A stretch of 64,000 nucleotides of DNA, from positions 439,175,230-439,239,229 of the forward strand of contig NC_081407.1 in the NCBI RefSeq assembly GCF_030272615.1, given 5' to 3'. Shown piece after piece: positions 11,451-22,882 of the stretch. Position 1 is the first letter of the stretch. Each line of letters opens with the position of its first letter. Under the pieces are notes generated by a model that saw only the letters and a list, made by a program, of their open reading frames with translations, made no database searches and was not told where the DNA came from. Source of the DNA: Cryptomeria japonica (lineage: Eukaryota > Streptophyta > Pinopsida > Cupressales > Cupressaceae). Both the position numbers and the translations under genes were made by a program.

Positions 11451-14400
11451 ATGGCACCGAGAAGAGAATTGACGGGGAAGGTGAATTACCAGGACTGAAA
11501 TATCTGTGATGATTTTTTAGAGCAATTAACCATGTCCACCAATGTTGGGGCTAAGGCCAAAGAGCTAGTACCTAAGAACCCTCGTCTAAAAATTGGAGAT
11601 GGCCTTTATGATAAGGGTAATTGGTTGAGGGACCCTGAAATAGGATTTTCAGGCTTAGGACTCTTCAAAGTCGGTTTTGGGCAGAGGAATTCCCCAGCTC
11701 CTTTGAATGGCATATGGGAGCAGGATGTAGGAAAGCTTGTGGTCCCATGTGTTTTTATGGATGTAGATCTGTTAGCCCCGATTGCACAAAATTATGACTC
11801 TGTGGCAAGATGCATTAGGAACATAAAGGGATTAGTCTTGATTGAGATAAATGAAGATGAATTCAGGAAAGTGTTTCAACTCAGTGAGTCCTCCAATTTG
11901 TTAGAACCTATTGACTCTGAGTCGTTAGCCCAGGTTTACAACACACAAAGGGATCATCTTAGAAGTGGTCTATTGAAAGAATTCTTTGTAAAGATAGGGG
12001 GGTTAATAGTTGTAGGCCCCAACACAATGGAACCATTCTCTCTCAACCTATTCACTCTGAGAGCTTGGGCGTTATGCCAGATTTTTGGAGAGGATGCTGA
12101 AAAGAATATGCCAACCCATTATATGTTAATGATTGCACAAATTCTAAACCCATCCCTAGCAATAACATTTGATTATGCCTCATACCTTGCTGATGCAATT
12201 TATAAAGGGCTAGTAGGAATAAAAAATGGTAAGGTGGATAGGCCCTTTGGATGGTACTCCATGTTAATGCATATGTTTCTGTTCAAAGGGGCTGATTATT
12301 TTGGAAAGGAGATGGACCTGATTAAGGTCAAGGATAAAGAGGAGATGCCAGTGCAATTGTGGAGTACTGTTCTATCTTGGGATAGAGAAGATGCAAGTTA
12401 TTTAAAGTTTGATAGATTCTTTGCATCTAAAATTAGGATTCTTCTATGCAAAGAAAACCCTAGAATTCCTAAGGCTCTTTTGGAGTTTCTCAGACCAAAG
12501 GAGTTTGCAGAGGATATCAAGATTGTTCACAATTAGGGAGACATATATTTGTACCCTGTGTCTACTATTTTTAGAGTGTTTGGATTTAGAGGCACCCCCT
12601 TTTTACTACCCTATCGGGTCCCATTGAAGATAGGGATTGCAGAAGTCCTGAGACAAATTGGGGGAGTACAAGAAGCAGAGCTAACCAATAGAGGTAAAGG
12701 GACTATTTTCCCAACTATTACCATGGCTCACCATTTTGTGATCACTAAGGGTAGATGGATATTTTTTGAAGAATTCTTTAAGCCATATAGGCTGTCTACT
12801 GCAGTGTTAAGATGTGCAGACCCCGATGATTTTTTCAATGGCATGTTCAGAAAAAGAGCAGTGTGTAGAGGTAGGCCACATCAATTTCAGTTCCCAGAAG
12901 ATCTGATTAGAAATGAATTCAGCTTAGATGAGCAAGAATTGAGGAAGGAGAAGTGGGTGGCATATAAGAAAGCCCTTGATTTTATCCATCAATTTGACAC
13001 TGGCTATGACCCCCTTTCTAGCTTCAATCCATTTGAGGAGAAAATAAAATTCCTGATTCTTTATTTTGAAGATCTCATGCAGACCTTAAAAGAAAAGAGG
13101 GAGGCCATAATGCAAAATGAGCCTGATAAGGCTAAGATGGTATTGGCAAAGCCTGCCTTTGCTAGAGATATCCCACTTGGTGACTATGTAATGCACAAAA
13201 GGTCAAAGTACACTGTGATAATGCCAGTGATAGGTGAGCCTTCCACTTCAAAAGGGAAGAGGAAAATTGAAGATGTCATTGACATCCAGGATTCCCCTAA
13301 GAAGCAGAGAGTGGGAAAGGAAATTGAAACTGATGAGCCTCAATATTCTCCATCTCAGTCTCCTATCCACATTGGAGATGAACAAGTTGTGGCTGAACAA
13401 TTATTGTAGTTAGGGAGTCTCGGTGAGATTGCCTATACCTATGAGGAGACCCAAGAGGGGATGCCTGAAGAGCCACCTAATGCTGAAATGGATTTGACTA
13501 ATGGTGAGTTAAAGGGCCAAGAAATGGACCTTACTGTTAAGCAAGCTAGTGAAGAATTCCTAGCTGACAGTAATTTTGTCACATCAGGAGCTTTTATATA
13601 GTTTCTATGGAAGCAAAATATTGATCAATTCAAGACTATATGTGAATAGAGGAAAACTAAACAACCTCTTAAAAATACAACTCAAGTAGAAGAAGAGGTT
13701 AAGCAAGAAATGATGGAGGAGTTCAAAGAAATCACCCCTGAGAAAGGAAGAGAAATGGTAGCAAAGGTTGGTGTGTTGATTCTCCCTGAATGGGATATAG
13801 CTGATGCCTTAGTGCTTGATGCAGTGAGGAAAGAAACAAAGCCTATGGAAGGAGTGACATTCAACAAGGATAATGTTGCTCTTTTCATGTGGTCTTTAAA
13901 GAAGGATGAAAACAAAAGAAGGAAGGATGCATCAGATTCTAGCCTCTTAGGAGGCATGATAGTTAAAAGAGTCCAAGACACAGGGGTAGTGGAAGCTGCA
14001 AGCACAGTCCTAGAGACTGCAAAATTCAGTGTTGCGGTGGCAGAGAAAGAGGCACAAGAAAAGATCAATCTCCAATTGAAGTTGGAAACTATTTTAAAAG
14101 CTTACAATGATGCTAAAGAAGGAATAGCCAACAGAGACAACATAATTGCTAGACTCCAGAGTCAACTGGTAGGTCAATATCATCCCAGTGAATCTTCTAC
14201 ACTCATGATAGCCTCCTCTCTAGCAAGACCCCCTCCTACTAGTCCCATCATTGAATATCCCCCTTCTCCTATGCCTTCTAGTTCCCAATTACCTGAAAAT
14301 GTCCAACATGAGTTGGAAAAATTGAAACAAGCTCAGACATTGTATGCAAACAAATATGAGGAGAAGGTGAAAGCCACCATCTTTAAGTTTGCTGACTCAG

Positions 14401-14496
14401 TCGAAACCTCCAATGTATACATAAATATGAAGAGGATTCTTGAGATTTTGATCAAATTCATAAAAGAAGAAGCCACTTTGGAACCATTCTTGAATA

Positions 14497-14501
14497 AGTG
14501 G
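14497..14501. repeat. Target-site duplication AGTGG, left copy
   Basis: AGTGG directly precedes the left LTR and is repeated exactly after the right LTR at 22209-22213. Five base pairs is the usual Gypsy target duplication. Removing the element and one copy rejoins ORF B in frame. Confidence 0.9.
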
Positions 14502-15698
14502 TGTAAAGCGGAAAAATCGAACCCTAGTTGTTCTCCCCTCCCCAACTCCAAGGAGAGAGAAGGGAGGTCACTAGGGTTGATGGTTTTCACTTAGGAGAGA
14601 CTTTACATTCAAAAGAGGGGTTGAAACCCACAAGATCCAATCCCACACAATGCCGGATTGGATTCTAAATGAGTTTCAAGGGTTAAGACATCAAGGATAC
14701 CCTCTTTTGTAAAGAAATGTAGATAGAATGATTGAACTAGGAATGCATGTAAAGTAAGAAAGATTCGCTTATAAATAGAGATAGGGATACGGGATGAAGC
14801 TGCAGACCTAGAATTAGCAGTAAAATGTCGAGATGATGCCGTTCTGCAAATTTGAGCGAAAGTTGACGGGACGATGGCACCCGGCATGCACACGGTCCTC
14901 CGAAAAATCCGCGAAACGAAGGGGGATCTGTTCGTCTCTGCACAAGGATTCCAGATCTTCAATTACAGCCACGTACCTGCAACCTACACACAAAAAAGAG
15001 AGGACGATTGGGGGGTTAGGGATTAGGGATTTGCCTTTAGGTCAAACCTCGATTTTGGAATTAACCAAGAAATGAGAATGCTGTAAATGTAAATGTTTGT
15101 AATGTAAACAAGTACTGATACCTTGTTGTAAGAATGTTTGTATTCTTACATGCGAAGGTGTAATGTATGTAGTATGTTGTATGTTGTAAGTGATCTCCTC
15201 TTCAATGGTTGAATCCTTGTCTTGAATGCAACACTTAGCCTTGAATGGAGACTTAGAATGCTCAATTGCTTGAAGGAATGCTTGAATGCTTGAATGTTTG
15301 AATGTTTGAATATCGCTTCCGCCTTTTTCACACATATATCCTCCTCCTTTTTGAGAGGGGAAATGTAGTTTATATACTTGCCAATTAGGGTTGAGAGATT
15401 GATTTTCCCGACCTTAGGCCGACATAGAAACAATATTTTCCAACTTGCAAACTTAAAGACCCGTTGCCCAAAAGGAGACCGGGCCCAAAATAGGGCCAGG
15501 GACCAGGGTGCTGGGCGCCATGGTCCCACCTCTCGGGACAACAGGGTACAAGGAGGGATCAAGCCAGGGTGCTGAAAAATGCAGTTTTTGGTGTCACAAG
15601 TAGGTTTCGGGGTCTCCATTTAGGTTCAACGTTGCGTCGCCATCGTGAAGACCCAAATGCAGTCGAAATTGCAAGTGTCGCAATTTTAGGATGCTACA
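14502..15698 (-). repeat. Gypsy 3' LTR (left copy)
   Basis: It starts TGTAAAG, ends GCTACA, is 1,197 bp long and pairs with 21012-22208. Because the coding strand is minus, this is the 3' LTR. The open frames inside (such as 15146-15619) are not conserved as proteins and are best ignored. Confidence 0.9.
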
Positions 15699-15713
15699 TT
15701 TAGCCCCCACTTT
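15699..15713 (-). other. Gypsy polypurine tract
   Basis: Read on the minus strand, the bases directly upstream of the 3' LTR are AAAGTGGGGGCTAAA, a typical polypurine tract that primes plus-strand DNA synthesis. Confidence 0.75.
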
Positions 15714-16400
15714 AGCGGGAGTATAAGCGTACGCCCATACTTCTGGTAAAGATACACCAAGCCCCCAGTGGACTAAGGATCTTACGACTTCGGTTGACAA
15801 AGTAAAAGGGAAGATCACGAGGGAGAACCATGACTGTCAGTAGTAAGGTTCCCTCACTATGAGTCATGCAAGAAAGATATCAAAAATTTTCAAGGCAAAG
15901 CTAAATTTGTCAAGAAATTTTCAAGTATCTTGAAAAGATATGAATGGGGTGTATGCCCCCCTACGTTAAAGTGATCGCACACGCCTCACTGGGGGTGATT
16001 GCTTTAAGGTAGTGATACATATAAGAAATGAGAAAGGAGCACGTTACCACAAGGATTTAGCCCCCAAGTGTGAGATAAGCCCAAGGATAATAGACACAAA
16101 ACACAAAGCACAAGGTGACTTCGCTTTCCTCGGGGTCAGTATGCTGTATGATAATTCATGTATATCATATGTATGTATGCATAATTGTTCTTCATTCCCC
16201 AATCACGGAAGGTCACCTAGAAGAAGGGAACACATGTGTCTTTTGAGTCAACATGAGAGAGACCAAAAGAGATCTCAATGCTTTGCATCGTCCTCAAGTA
16301 GACAACACTAAGGACAACAAATAGAAGAATGAGAATAACACATAGAAGAAGTAACAAAAGAGATCAAGAGAGGAGGAGAGAGTCTGCTATGCTAATGAAC

Positions 16401-19400
16401 CTATTCTAGCATGTCATCTACCCCCCGATCTTGCTGATCAATATTTCGGGAAGGCAGGAAACACGCTAGAGGAGGAACATCCAACACAGCAGATGGAGCT
16501 ATCACAAGATCCAAACAAGGGCTATGTTCATGTTCCAAGCCATGTTGTTCTTGTCTAGGAGCTAGGATAAGTGCTTTAGAAAATTCGTTAGATAAATGGT
16601 TATCAACATCAACATATTCATATTCACTATCAGAATGAAGAGGAGTAACATTTTCATCTATATCATCATCAAGATTTATAAAAATAGGATCTTTAACTTG
16701 CATAGGATCAAGACCATCATGCATCTTATGTTTAGGAGATTTTGGCTCAATTTTCGGCTAAGGAGAAAATGGAATAATACTAGCTGAAGGTGTTTTTGGG
16801 GATTGTAAAGTTTGAGAAGCAGCTGCTTGAGCTCTAAGATGACGCTTTCGTCAGCGTTCACATGCAGAACGATTTCGTCTAGTCTTAGTAGGAAGTTGAG
16901 AAGTTTGAGGAGGAGGAATGTTCTCATCCTTATCACTTGGGTGTTTAGGTTGTGGTCTCTTAGGTTGAATAATAGGAGAAGAGGAAGCTCTCTTTTCTCT
17001 ATAAGAGGAAGGAGGAGGAACCGCTCCATATAAAGGAGGAATATCTGGTTTAGGAAGGAGATCAAGTCCATCATGACGAGGAGGTATAGGTCTACTTTTA
17101 GGAAGTTTATTAGATATAGGCATAGTCACATTCATAGGGATGGGTTGGGAATCTTCTTGAGGAAAGACATTAGTTTTATCTTTCAAAGGAAGAACTTCCT
17201 TCTCAAGAACGATAGGAATGTCAAGTTTGGGTGTTCTAGGTTCACTTAGAGATAGGATCATATCTGTTTTCCACTTTTGATAAGATTTGAAAAGATGATC
17301 ACTCCGCGGTGGAAGAGATTGGAATTGTTTAGGCCAAAAATAATCAATAGGAACGCTAGAAGTTCTTTCAGCTGGTTTAAAGAGACTATGATTGATAGTA
17401 ACAATTTCACCATTATGGGGAAATTTCAAACACTTGTGAATAGGAGAAGCAATAGCTTTCATGGAAGATAGCCAAGGATAGCCTAGCTTCACACGAAATT
17501 GTTCGGATGATGGAATAATAGCAAAGCTCACATTAAGGGATTTGTTATGGACCTCAATAGGTAATGTAATAGAACCAATTGCAGGAGAAGAAAACACATC
17601 AAATAGTTTCACAACCACATTTGTTTCATCATAGATCACTTGATTCAATTGCAAAGTAAAAAGAAATTCTTCAGTAATGACATTAACCATACAAGAAGGA
17701 TCAATAAGCACTCCACGGCAAGGTGTATTCTTGACTTTTGCAACTATATATAAAGGACCATCAGGTGCCCTGATAGTTTCATTAGAATCAAATGTGATGG
17801 AAGGTTCTTTAGGGATTTTCTGCTGCTCTACAAAGTTAATCACATTCGGAGTCATAGACACAAGATCATCAGGTGAGACAGATGAATCATTAGTATCAAT
17901 CACATTAGAGGTATGAGAAGGTAATGGATCAGTAAAAATCTTAAGATTTTGGTTAGGAGGAGCTACAGATGTGTTGCCTTTATCATTCACACCGGAGACA
18001 GAGATAGTATTATTATCAATCAAATCTTGAATTTTACCCTTTAAAGCAAAACTTTTTTCAGTATCATGCCCAGGATGATGATGAAATTGACAAATAGATT
18101 TGTTATCAAAATAGGGTGAATTAATCTATGTAGGATCTATTTGCTTTATAGGAGGAAGAGTAAGCACATTTTGTTCCAATAACTTATTCATAATACTATG
18201 CAATGATTCATTCAAAGGAGTAAACTTTCTTTCTTTCTTGAAAAACTTAGAAATAGGAGGCACACCTGATGCTGCATTCACATTGTTGTTGATGATGTTT
18301 TCATTGAATTTAATTGACTCTCTATTCGGTTTAAATTTTCCAAATGGTTGTTGACTACTATCACCCTTATCACTCGGAGCCATAGGATTTGTTTGTTCCA
18401 TTTGACTCACAGTCAGTTGATAATTGTGAAGAGTTGCGCACAACTGTTGGAAAGAAGTAAACTCAGAAAACAGGAGTTTTTCTCTAATATCTTTTTGTAA
18501 ATTAGAAATAAAGATTCTTTGAATATCATTGTCAGGTACTGGAAAAGAAATTTGAGCATACAAATGCTTATATCTACCAATGAAATCAGTCAGTTTTTCT
18601 TTAACACCTTGTTTACAATGCATTAAATCAATCAAAGTAACTTTAGGACTTATATTGTTTTGAAATTGTTGAATAAAAGCATTTGCAAGTTGTTCGAAAG
18701 AAGAAATAGAATAAGAAGGCAACGAGCAATACCATTGTAGGGCTTTATCTCTTAATGTTCTAGTAAACAGTTTTGCAAGCAACCTTTGGTCATAAGCAAA
18801 ATCGGTACATATTGTTTGAAATGTCTTAACATGTGTTAGAGGATCACCCTTACCATTATAAAGCTCCAAATGCGGAATTTCAACATGTTTAGGGGGGATA
18901 GCTCGAACAATGTCAAGAGAAAGTGGGCTCGCAACATCAAATGTGGGCACACTAAACTTAGATTGATTCATAGAGGCAATTTGTTGCTATAGAGAAGAGA
19001 CAGTTTGTGCAAGATTGTTAATGGTCGCTTCAGTCGAAGAGTTCATATTAGACGTGTTAGATTGTGATGGAGGTATTATGTTATTGAAAGAAGGTAGAGA
19101 GTAAGGTGGTGGGACACTATGATAGTTAGTCATAGGAGATGATTGGAAAGGAGGAACACTACAAGGAGGAATGGAATGGTTAAATGAATTGCCCCCTTGC
19201 GTCATGTTCATTTGTGGAGATATAATAGGAACACTCATTGAAGGAATGAGTGAAGAAGTTGGATTGAATGAAGGAAGAGGGTTGATTGAAGAAGAGGGAT
19301 TGCACCCATGACTAGTGATCATAGGAGGAATGTCTTGTATTGAAGTAGTCATTATGTTTGATGTAAAAGTAGGTATACTAGCAATAGGAGTTGTCAAAGG

Positions 19401-19826
19401 AATAGAATGATTAACTTGAGTAGGAGGTTGTGTATATCCTAAAGTTTCAGCACAACTCCTCATAGGCATCACATTTGAATCCACAATGTGTGCAATACCA
19501 CACAAAATATCAATTCCATTCTTATCACTTTGAACCATGCGTTTGAGACCCTCAATTAATGAAAGAGCTTGACTATCAGGGTATTCTTGAGACATCCATT
19601 GTCGAAAATCATCAAATTGGTTATCCAATTTTGAAAGTTGTTCTACAGAAACCTCATGGAGAGCTTCTTCATCATTAAGAGGATTAGAGGAATTACCCGT
19701 GTCCTCGTTAAAAAGGCCATTCAAATTAGGTTCCATCTCCTCGGTAATTAAACCTTGGAAGGACTTAATTCTAAGGCTTCGTCTAACGAGAATAGTGTAA
19801 GTAGGGCTTATTGTTGTAAAACTCAT
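16401..19826 (-). pseudogene. Gypsy gag-protease ORF with in-frame stops
   Basis: One minus-strand frame of about 1,142 codons, with in-frame stops after 18987 (TAG), after 18126 (TAG), after 16851 (TGA) and about 16760 (TAG). The N-terminus is low in complexity, rich in Ser, Pro and Asn (19000-19700). The Gag core lies at 18971-18126, with the phrase RDKALQWYCSLP and the helical region after it, as in retrotransposon gag domains. A knuckle-like CQFHHHPGHDTEK follows near 18085, lacking the last Cys of the usual pattern. The protease-like domain is at about 17770-17400, with LIDPSCMVNVI where active enzymes have an Asp in a D-S/T-G-type loop, so catalytic competence is doubtful. The tail is Pro-rich. 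Start may be Met at 19826 or the inner Met about 30 codons later. Confidence 0.8.
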
Positions 19827-19954
19827 GCCCTAAAGAGAGAGAGAAGATTTTGAATTTTAGAGGTAGCAAATTTCAACAAAATCAGCCAATCTCCTAGATT
19901 TAAGTTGTTAAATGCAATCAGGACAATCTCCCGAAATTTCAGAAAAAATGTCAG

Positions 19955-19984
19955 GGACCGTGGCGAACGGAGTGCACACGGTCC
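19955..19984. repeat. Hairpin motif in the Gypsy leader, copy 1
   Basis: The arms GGACCGTG (19955-19962) and CACGGTCC (19977-19984) are a perfect 8-bp inverted repeat around a 14-nt loop. A related copy lies at 20577-20606 and another inside each LTR (about 14868-14898 and 21378-21408), all in the same orientation. It is possibly an RNA structure in the 5' leader; its role is unknown. Confidence 0.6.
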
Positions 19985-20576
19985 TTGCAACTTTTTTCGA
20001 AATTTTCAGAGATGAAAGTTATGATGATTTTAAAGCTAATCTGAAAAAATTGAGCGATTTTACGATCTGTAGATAAGCCAGATTAAAGTTGCAATCTCAA
20101 AATTGAACCCTACCAAGATTGTTGAAAAATGCAAAATTTGAATTTTGAAAAAGAGAGGGAAACTAAAATTTTGAATTTTATGATTTTAGAGGGAATACTG
20201 AAAGCAATGCATGCTTTGAAATTTACAAGTTGACTTGATTTCATGCAAAATTCAAATTTGAAAGTGGAAATCAAAGTTGTTGTAATTAAACACCTAATTT
20301 CAAAAGTCACAAATTGTAAAAATTTGAATAAAGCACTGAAATTTCGAATGAATGCCAACACACTTTTCAGATTTAGGACTGTAAGGAACACAATTTTGAT
20401 ACAAATTTCAATTTCAACAATTTTTGAATGATTATAAGCCTTTATCCGAGCAATCACTAGACCAACTTTGACTTTAAATTTGAAAGTGTTAGAATTGAAA
20501 AAATCAGCCAAAATTCTGGATTTTAGCAGAAAAATACAGTAAGATCTAGCTCCTGAAATTTTGGAAAAAATGTCAG

Positions 20577-20606
20577 GGACGATGGCGCTCGGGGTGCACA
20601 CGGTCC
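20577..20606. repeat. Hairpin motif in the Gypsy leader, copy 2
   Basis: This repeats the motif at 19955-19984 together with about 40 bp of flanking sequence, 622 bp further on. The left arm is GGACGATG, so two of the eight pairs with CACGGTCC are lost. Confidence 0.5.
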
Positions 20607-20992
20607 TCGCAACTTTTTTCCAAATTTTTAGGGATGAGAGATATTGAGATTTTATTGCGGAATCCAAAGTTACAGCCGATTTGGAGGTGTTTTGATCAGT
20701 GAAATTATCAGTCAAAGGTCGAATCAAGAAGGTTTTAAAAATTAGGGTTTTGACACTTAACCACTTAATTTTCAGAATTAAAGCACAAATATGAATTGGT
20801 AATTTGCAATAGAAGGGTAGATATGAAACAAGCATTAACAATTAAACATTTCACAAGCTTATTACTAAAAAAGAAAATTTTAGGGTTTTTTATGCAATCA
20901 ACCTCTAAAATTTGCAAAAGATCAAACATGGAAATGTAATTAAGGAAGCCAATTTTTCAGATCTAACCATGAATAATCAGAATGAGGATGTT

Positions 20993-21011
20993 CACATTGG
21001 GTTCACCAAAA
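20993..21011 (-). other. Gypsy primer-binding site candidate
   Basis: On the minus strand, just downstream of the 5' LTR, the sequence reads TTTTGGTGAACCCAATGTG. A TGG two or three bases from the LTR is where a tRNA CCA end should pair. I cannot name the tRNA with confidence. Confidence 0.5.
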
Positions 21012-22208
21012 TGTAAAGTGGAAAAATCGAACCCTAGTTGTTCTCCCCTCCCCAACTCCAAGGAGAGATAAGGGAGGTCACTAGGGTTGATGGTTTTCAC
21101 TTAGGAGAGACTTTACATTCAAAAGAGGGGTTGAAACCCACAAGATCCAATCCCACACAATGCCGGATTGGATTCTAAATGAGTTTCAAGGGTTAAGACA
21201 TCAAGGATACCCTCTTTTGTAAAGAAATGTAGATAGAATGATTGAACTAGGAATGCATGTAAAGTAAGAAAGATTCGCTTATAAACAAAGATAGGGATAC
21301 GGGATGAAGCTGCGGACCTGGAATTAGTAGTAAAATGTTGAGACGATGCCGTTCTGCAAATTTGAGCAAAAGTTGACAGGATGATGGCGCCTGACATGCA
21401 CACGGTCCTCCGAAAAATCCGCGAAACGAAGGGGGATCTGTTCATCTCTGCACAAGGATTCCAGATCTTCAATTACAGCCGCGTACCTGCAACCTACACA
21501 CAGAAAAGAGAGGACGATTGGGGGGTTAGGGATTAGGGGTTTTCCTTTAGGTCAAACCCCGGTTTTGGAATTAACCAAGAAATGAGAATGCTGTAAATGT
21601 AAATGTTTGTAATGTAAACAAGTACTGATACCTTGTTGTAAGAATGTTTGTATTCTTACATGCGAAGGTGTAATGTATGTAGTATGTTGTATGTTGTAAG
21701 TGATCTCCTCTTCAATGGTTGAATCCTTGTCTTGAATGCAACACTTAGCCTTGAATGGAGACTTAGAATGCTCAATTGCTTGAAGGAATACTTGAATGCT
21801 TGAATGTTTGAATGTTTGAATAGCGCTTCCGCCTTTTTCACACATATATCCTCCTCCTTTTTGAGAGGGGAAATGCAGTTTATATACTTGTCAATTAGGG
21901 TTGAGAGACTGATTTTCCCGACCTTAGGCCGACATAGAAACAATATTTTCCAACTTGCAAACTTAAAGACCCAATGCCCAAAAGGAGACCGGGCCCAAAA
22001 TAGGGCCAGGGACCAGGGCACTGGGCGCCATGGTCCCACCTCTCGGGACAACAGGGTGCAAGGAGGGATCAAGCCAGGGTGCTAAAAAATGCAGTTTTTG
22101 GTGTCACAAGCAGGTTTCGGGGTCTCCATTCAGGTTCAACGTTGCGTCGCCATCGTGAAGACCCAAATGCAGTCGAAATTGCAAGTGTCGCAATTTTAGG
22201 ACGCTACA
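21012..22208 (-). repeat. Gypsy 5' LTR (right copy)
   Basis: The 1,197-bp partner of 14502-15698, about 97% identical by hand count. It would hold the promoter for the minus-strand transcript. It is followed by the second AGTGG target copy at 22209-22213. Confidence 0.9.
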
Positions 22209-22882
22209 AGTGGGTGCCTAGAGGTAAAGAGTTAGAGCTCATGTGTTCTTCCCATGCAGATGTAGAAGAGAATGACAATCTAAGGTCCACATGTGAGTTT
22301 ATAAAAGAGATGAATATTCTTTCAGTGAAAGGAGCAGGTATAAAAAGAAAAGCCCAACTTTATAGGAAAGAATATTCAAATCATAAATTTGAAATGTTTC
22401 CAGGAGGTTTCATTGGTCTAGTCTAGCTAAAGGAAGAGAAGACTTGGTTAAAGGAGGTGGACCACAATTTGTCCCTAAGGATCAATCAGATTATTAGTAC
22501 TGATGACACATCCTTATTTGTCCAAACAATTGAGGAAATCAAAAAAGTGAAATCTCATTATGGTTTCATAGAAACAAAGATTGGGCATGTACGAGTCACT
22601 TGGAAGTGACTAGAAGATATGAAACAAAAGATTGCTAGTTTTAATTGGCCTAGTGATGATGTGTATCAGGAGTGGAAAGATAAGTATATGGGACATAAAG
22701 AAGATGCTCGGGAGTAGTTATAAGAGGTTGCAATAGAAGAACAAGCAAAGGAAGCCGCATATGCTGAAAAGGACTTATAACTGCTTCTTGAAAATGACTG
22801 GTTGTTTGTAACAAACTTTCTTTTGAAGGGTCCAAAGCTTGTATGCATCCATACTATTATAAATGGATACCATGACTCCTAA

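Larger units (their letters stand above)
14502..22208 (-). mobile_element. Non-autonomous Gypsy LTR retrotransposon (gag-protease only)
   Basis: Two 1,197-bp LTRs (14502-15698 and 21012-22208) begin TGTAAAG and end GCTACA. The element is flanked by a perfect 5-bp target duplication AGTGG (14497-14501 and 22209-22213). The coding strand is minus: leader with hairpin repeats, Gag with a degenerate CCHC-like knuckle, and an aspartic protease-like domain, but no reverse transcriptase, RNase H or integrase. By hand count the LTRs differ at about 36 positions (3%), mostly transitions, with no length change. Copies without pol depend on enzymes from a full-length relative. The insertion interrupts ORF B in a Trp codon region. 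Confidence 0.9.
11451..22882 (+). pseudogene. ORF B: unrecognised ORF of about 1,240 codons, split by the Gypsy element
   Basis: From the ATG at 11451 a single frame continues to 14501, is interrupted by the Gypsy insertion 14502-22208 plus its target duplication, and resumes in the same frame at 22214 to a stop at 22880-22882. I find no frameshift, but about ten in-frame stops (11499 TGA; TAG at 12534, 13407, 13599, 13647 and 22424; more towards the end). The N-terminal about 330 residues contain VGKLVVPCVFMDVDLLAPIA and WYSMLMHMFLFKGA, matching ORF A. The middle is acidic and Ser/Pro-rich with a basic patch (KGKRKIED). The C-terminal third is helical. It has no motif of pol, protease or transposase that I can name. 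It is longer and better preserved in frame than ORF A and is the better reference for the family. Function is unknown. Confidence 0.65.

Noticed and set aside
15042-15619. Open frames on both strands inside the Gypsy LTR (also at 21552-22085)
   Set aside because: They occur in both LTR copies with the same length because the LTRs are near-identical, not because of coding; no motif is present.
18984-18986. Programmed readthrough of the TAG between the two Gypsy gag pieces
   Set aside because: The next codons (CAA CAA) only partly fit a readthrough context, three other stops occur in the same frame, and CAG-to-TAG decay explains it more simply.
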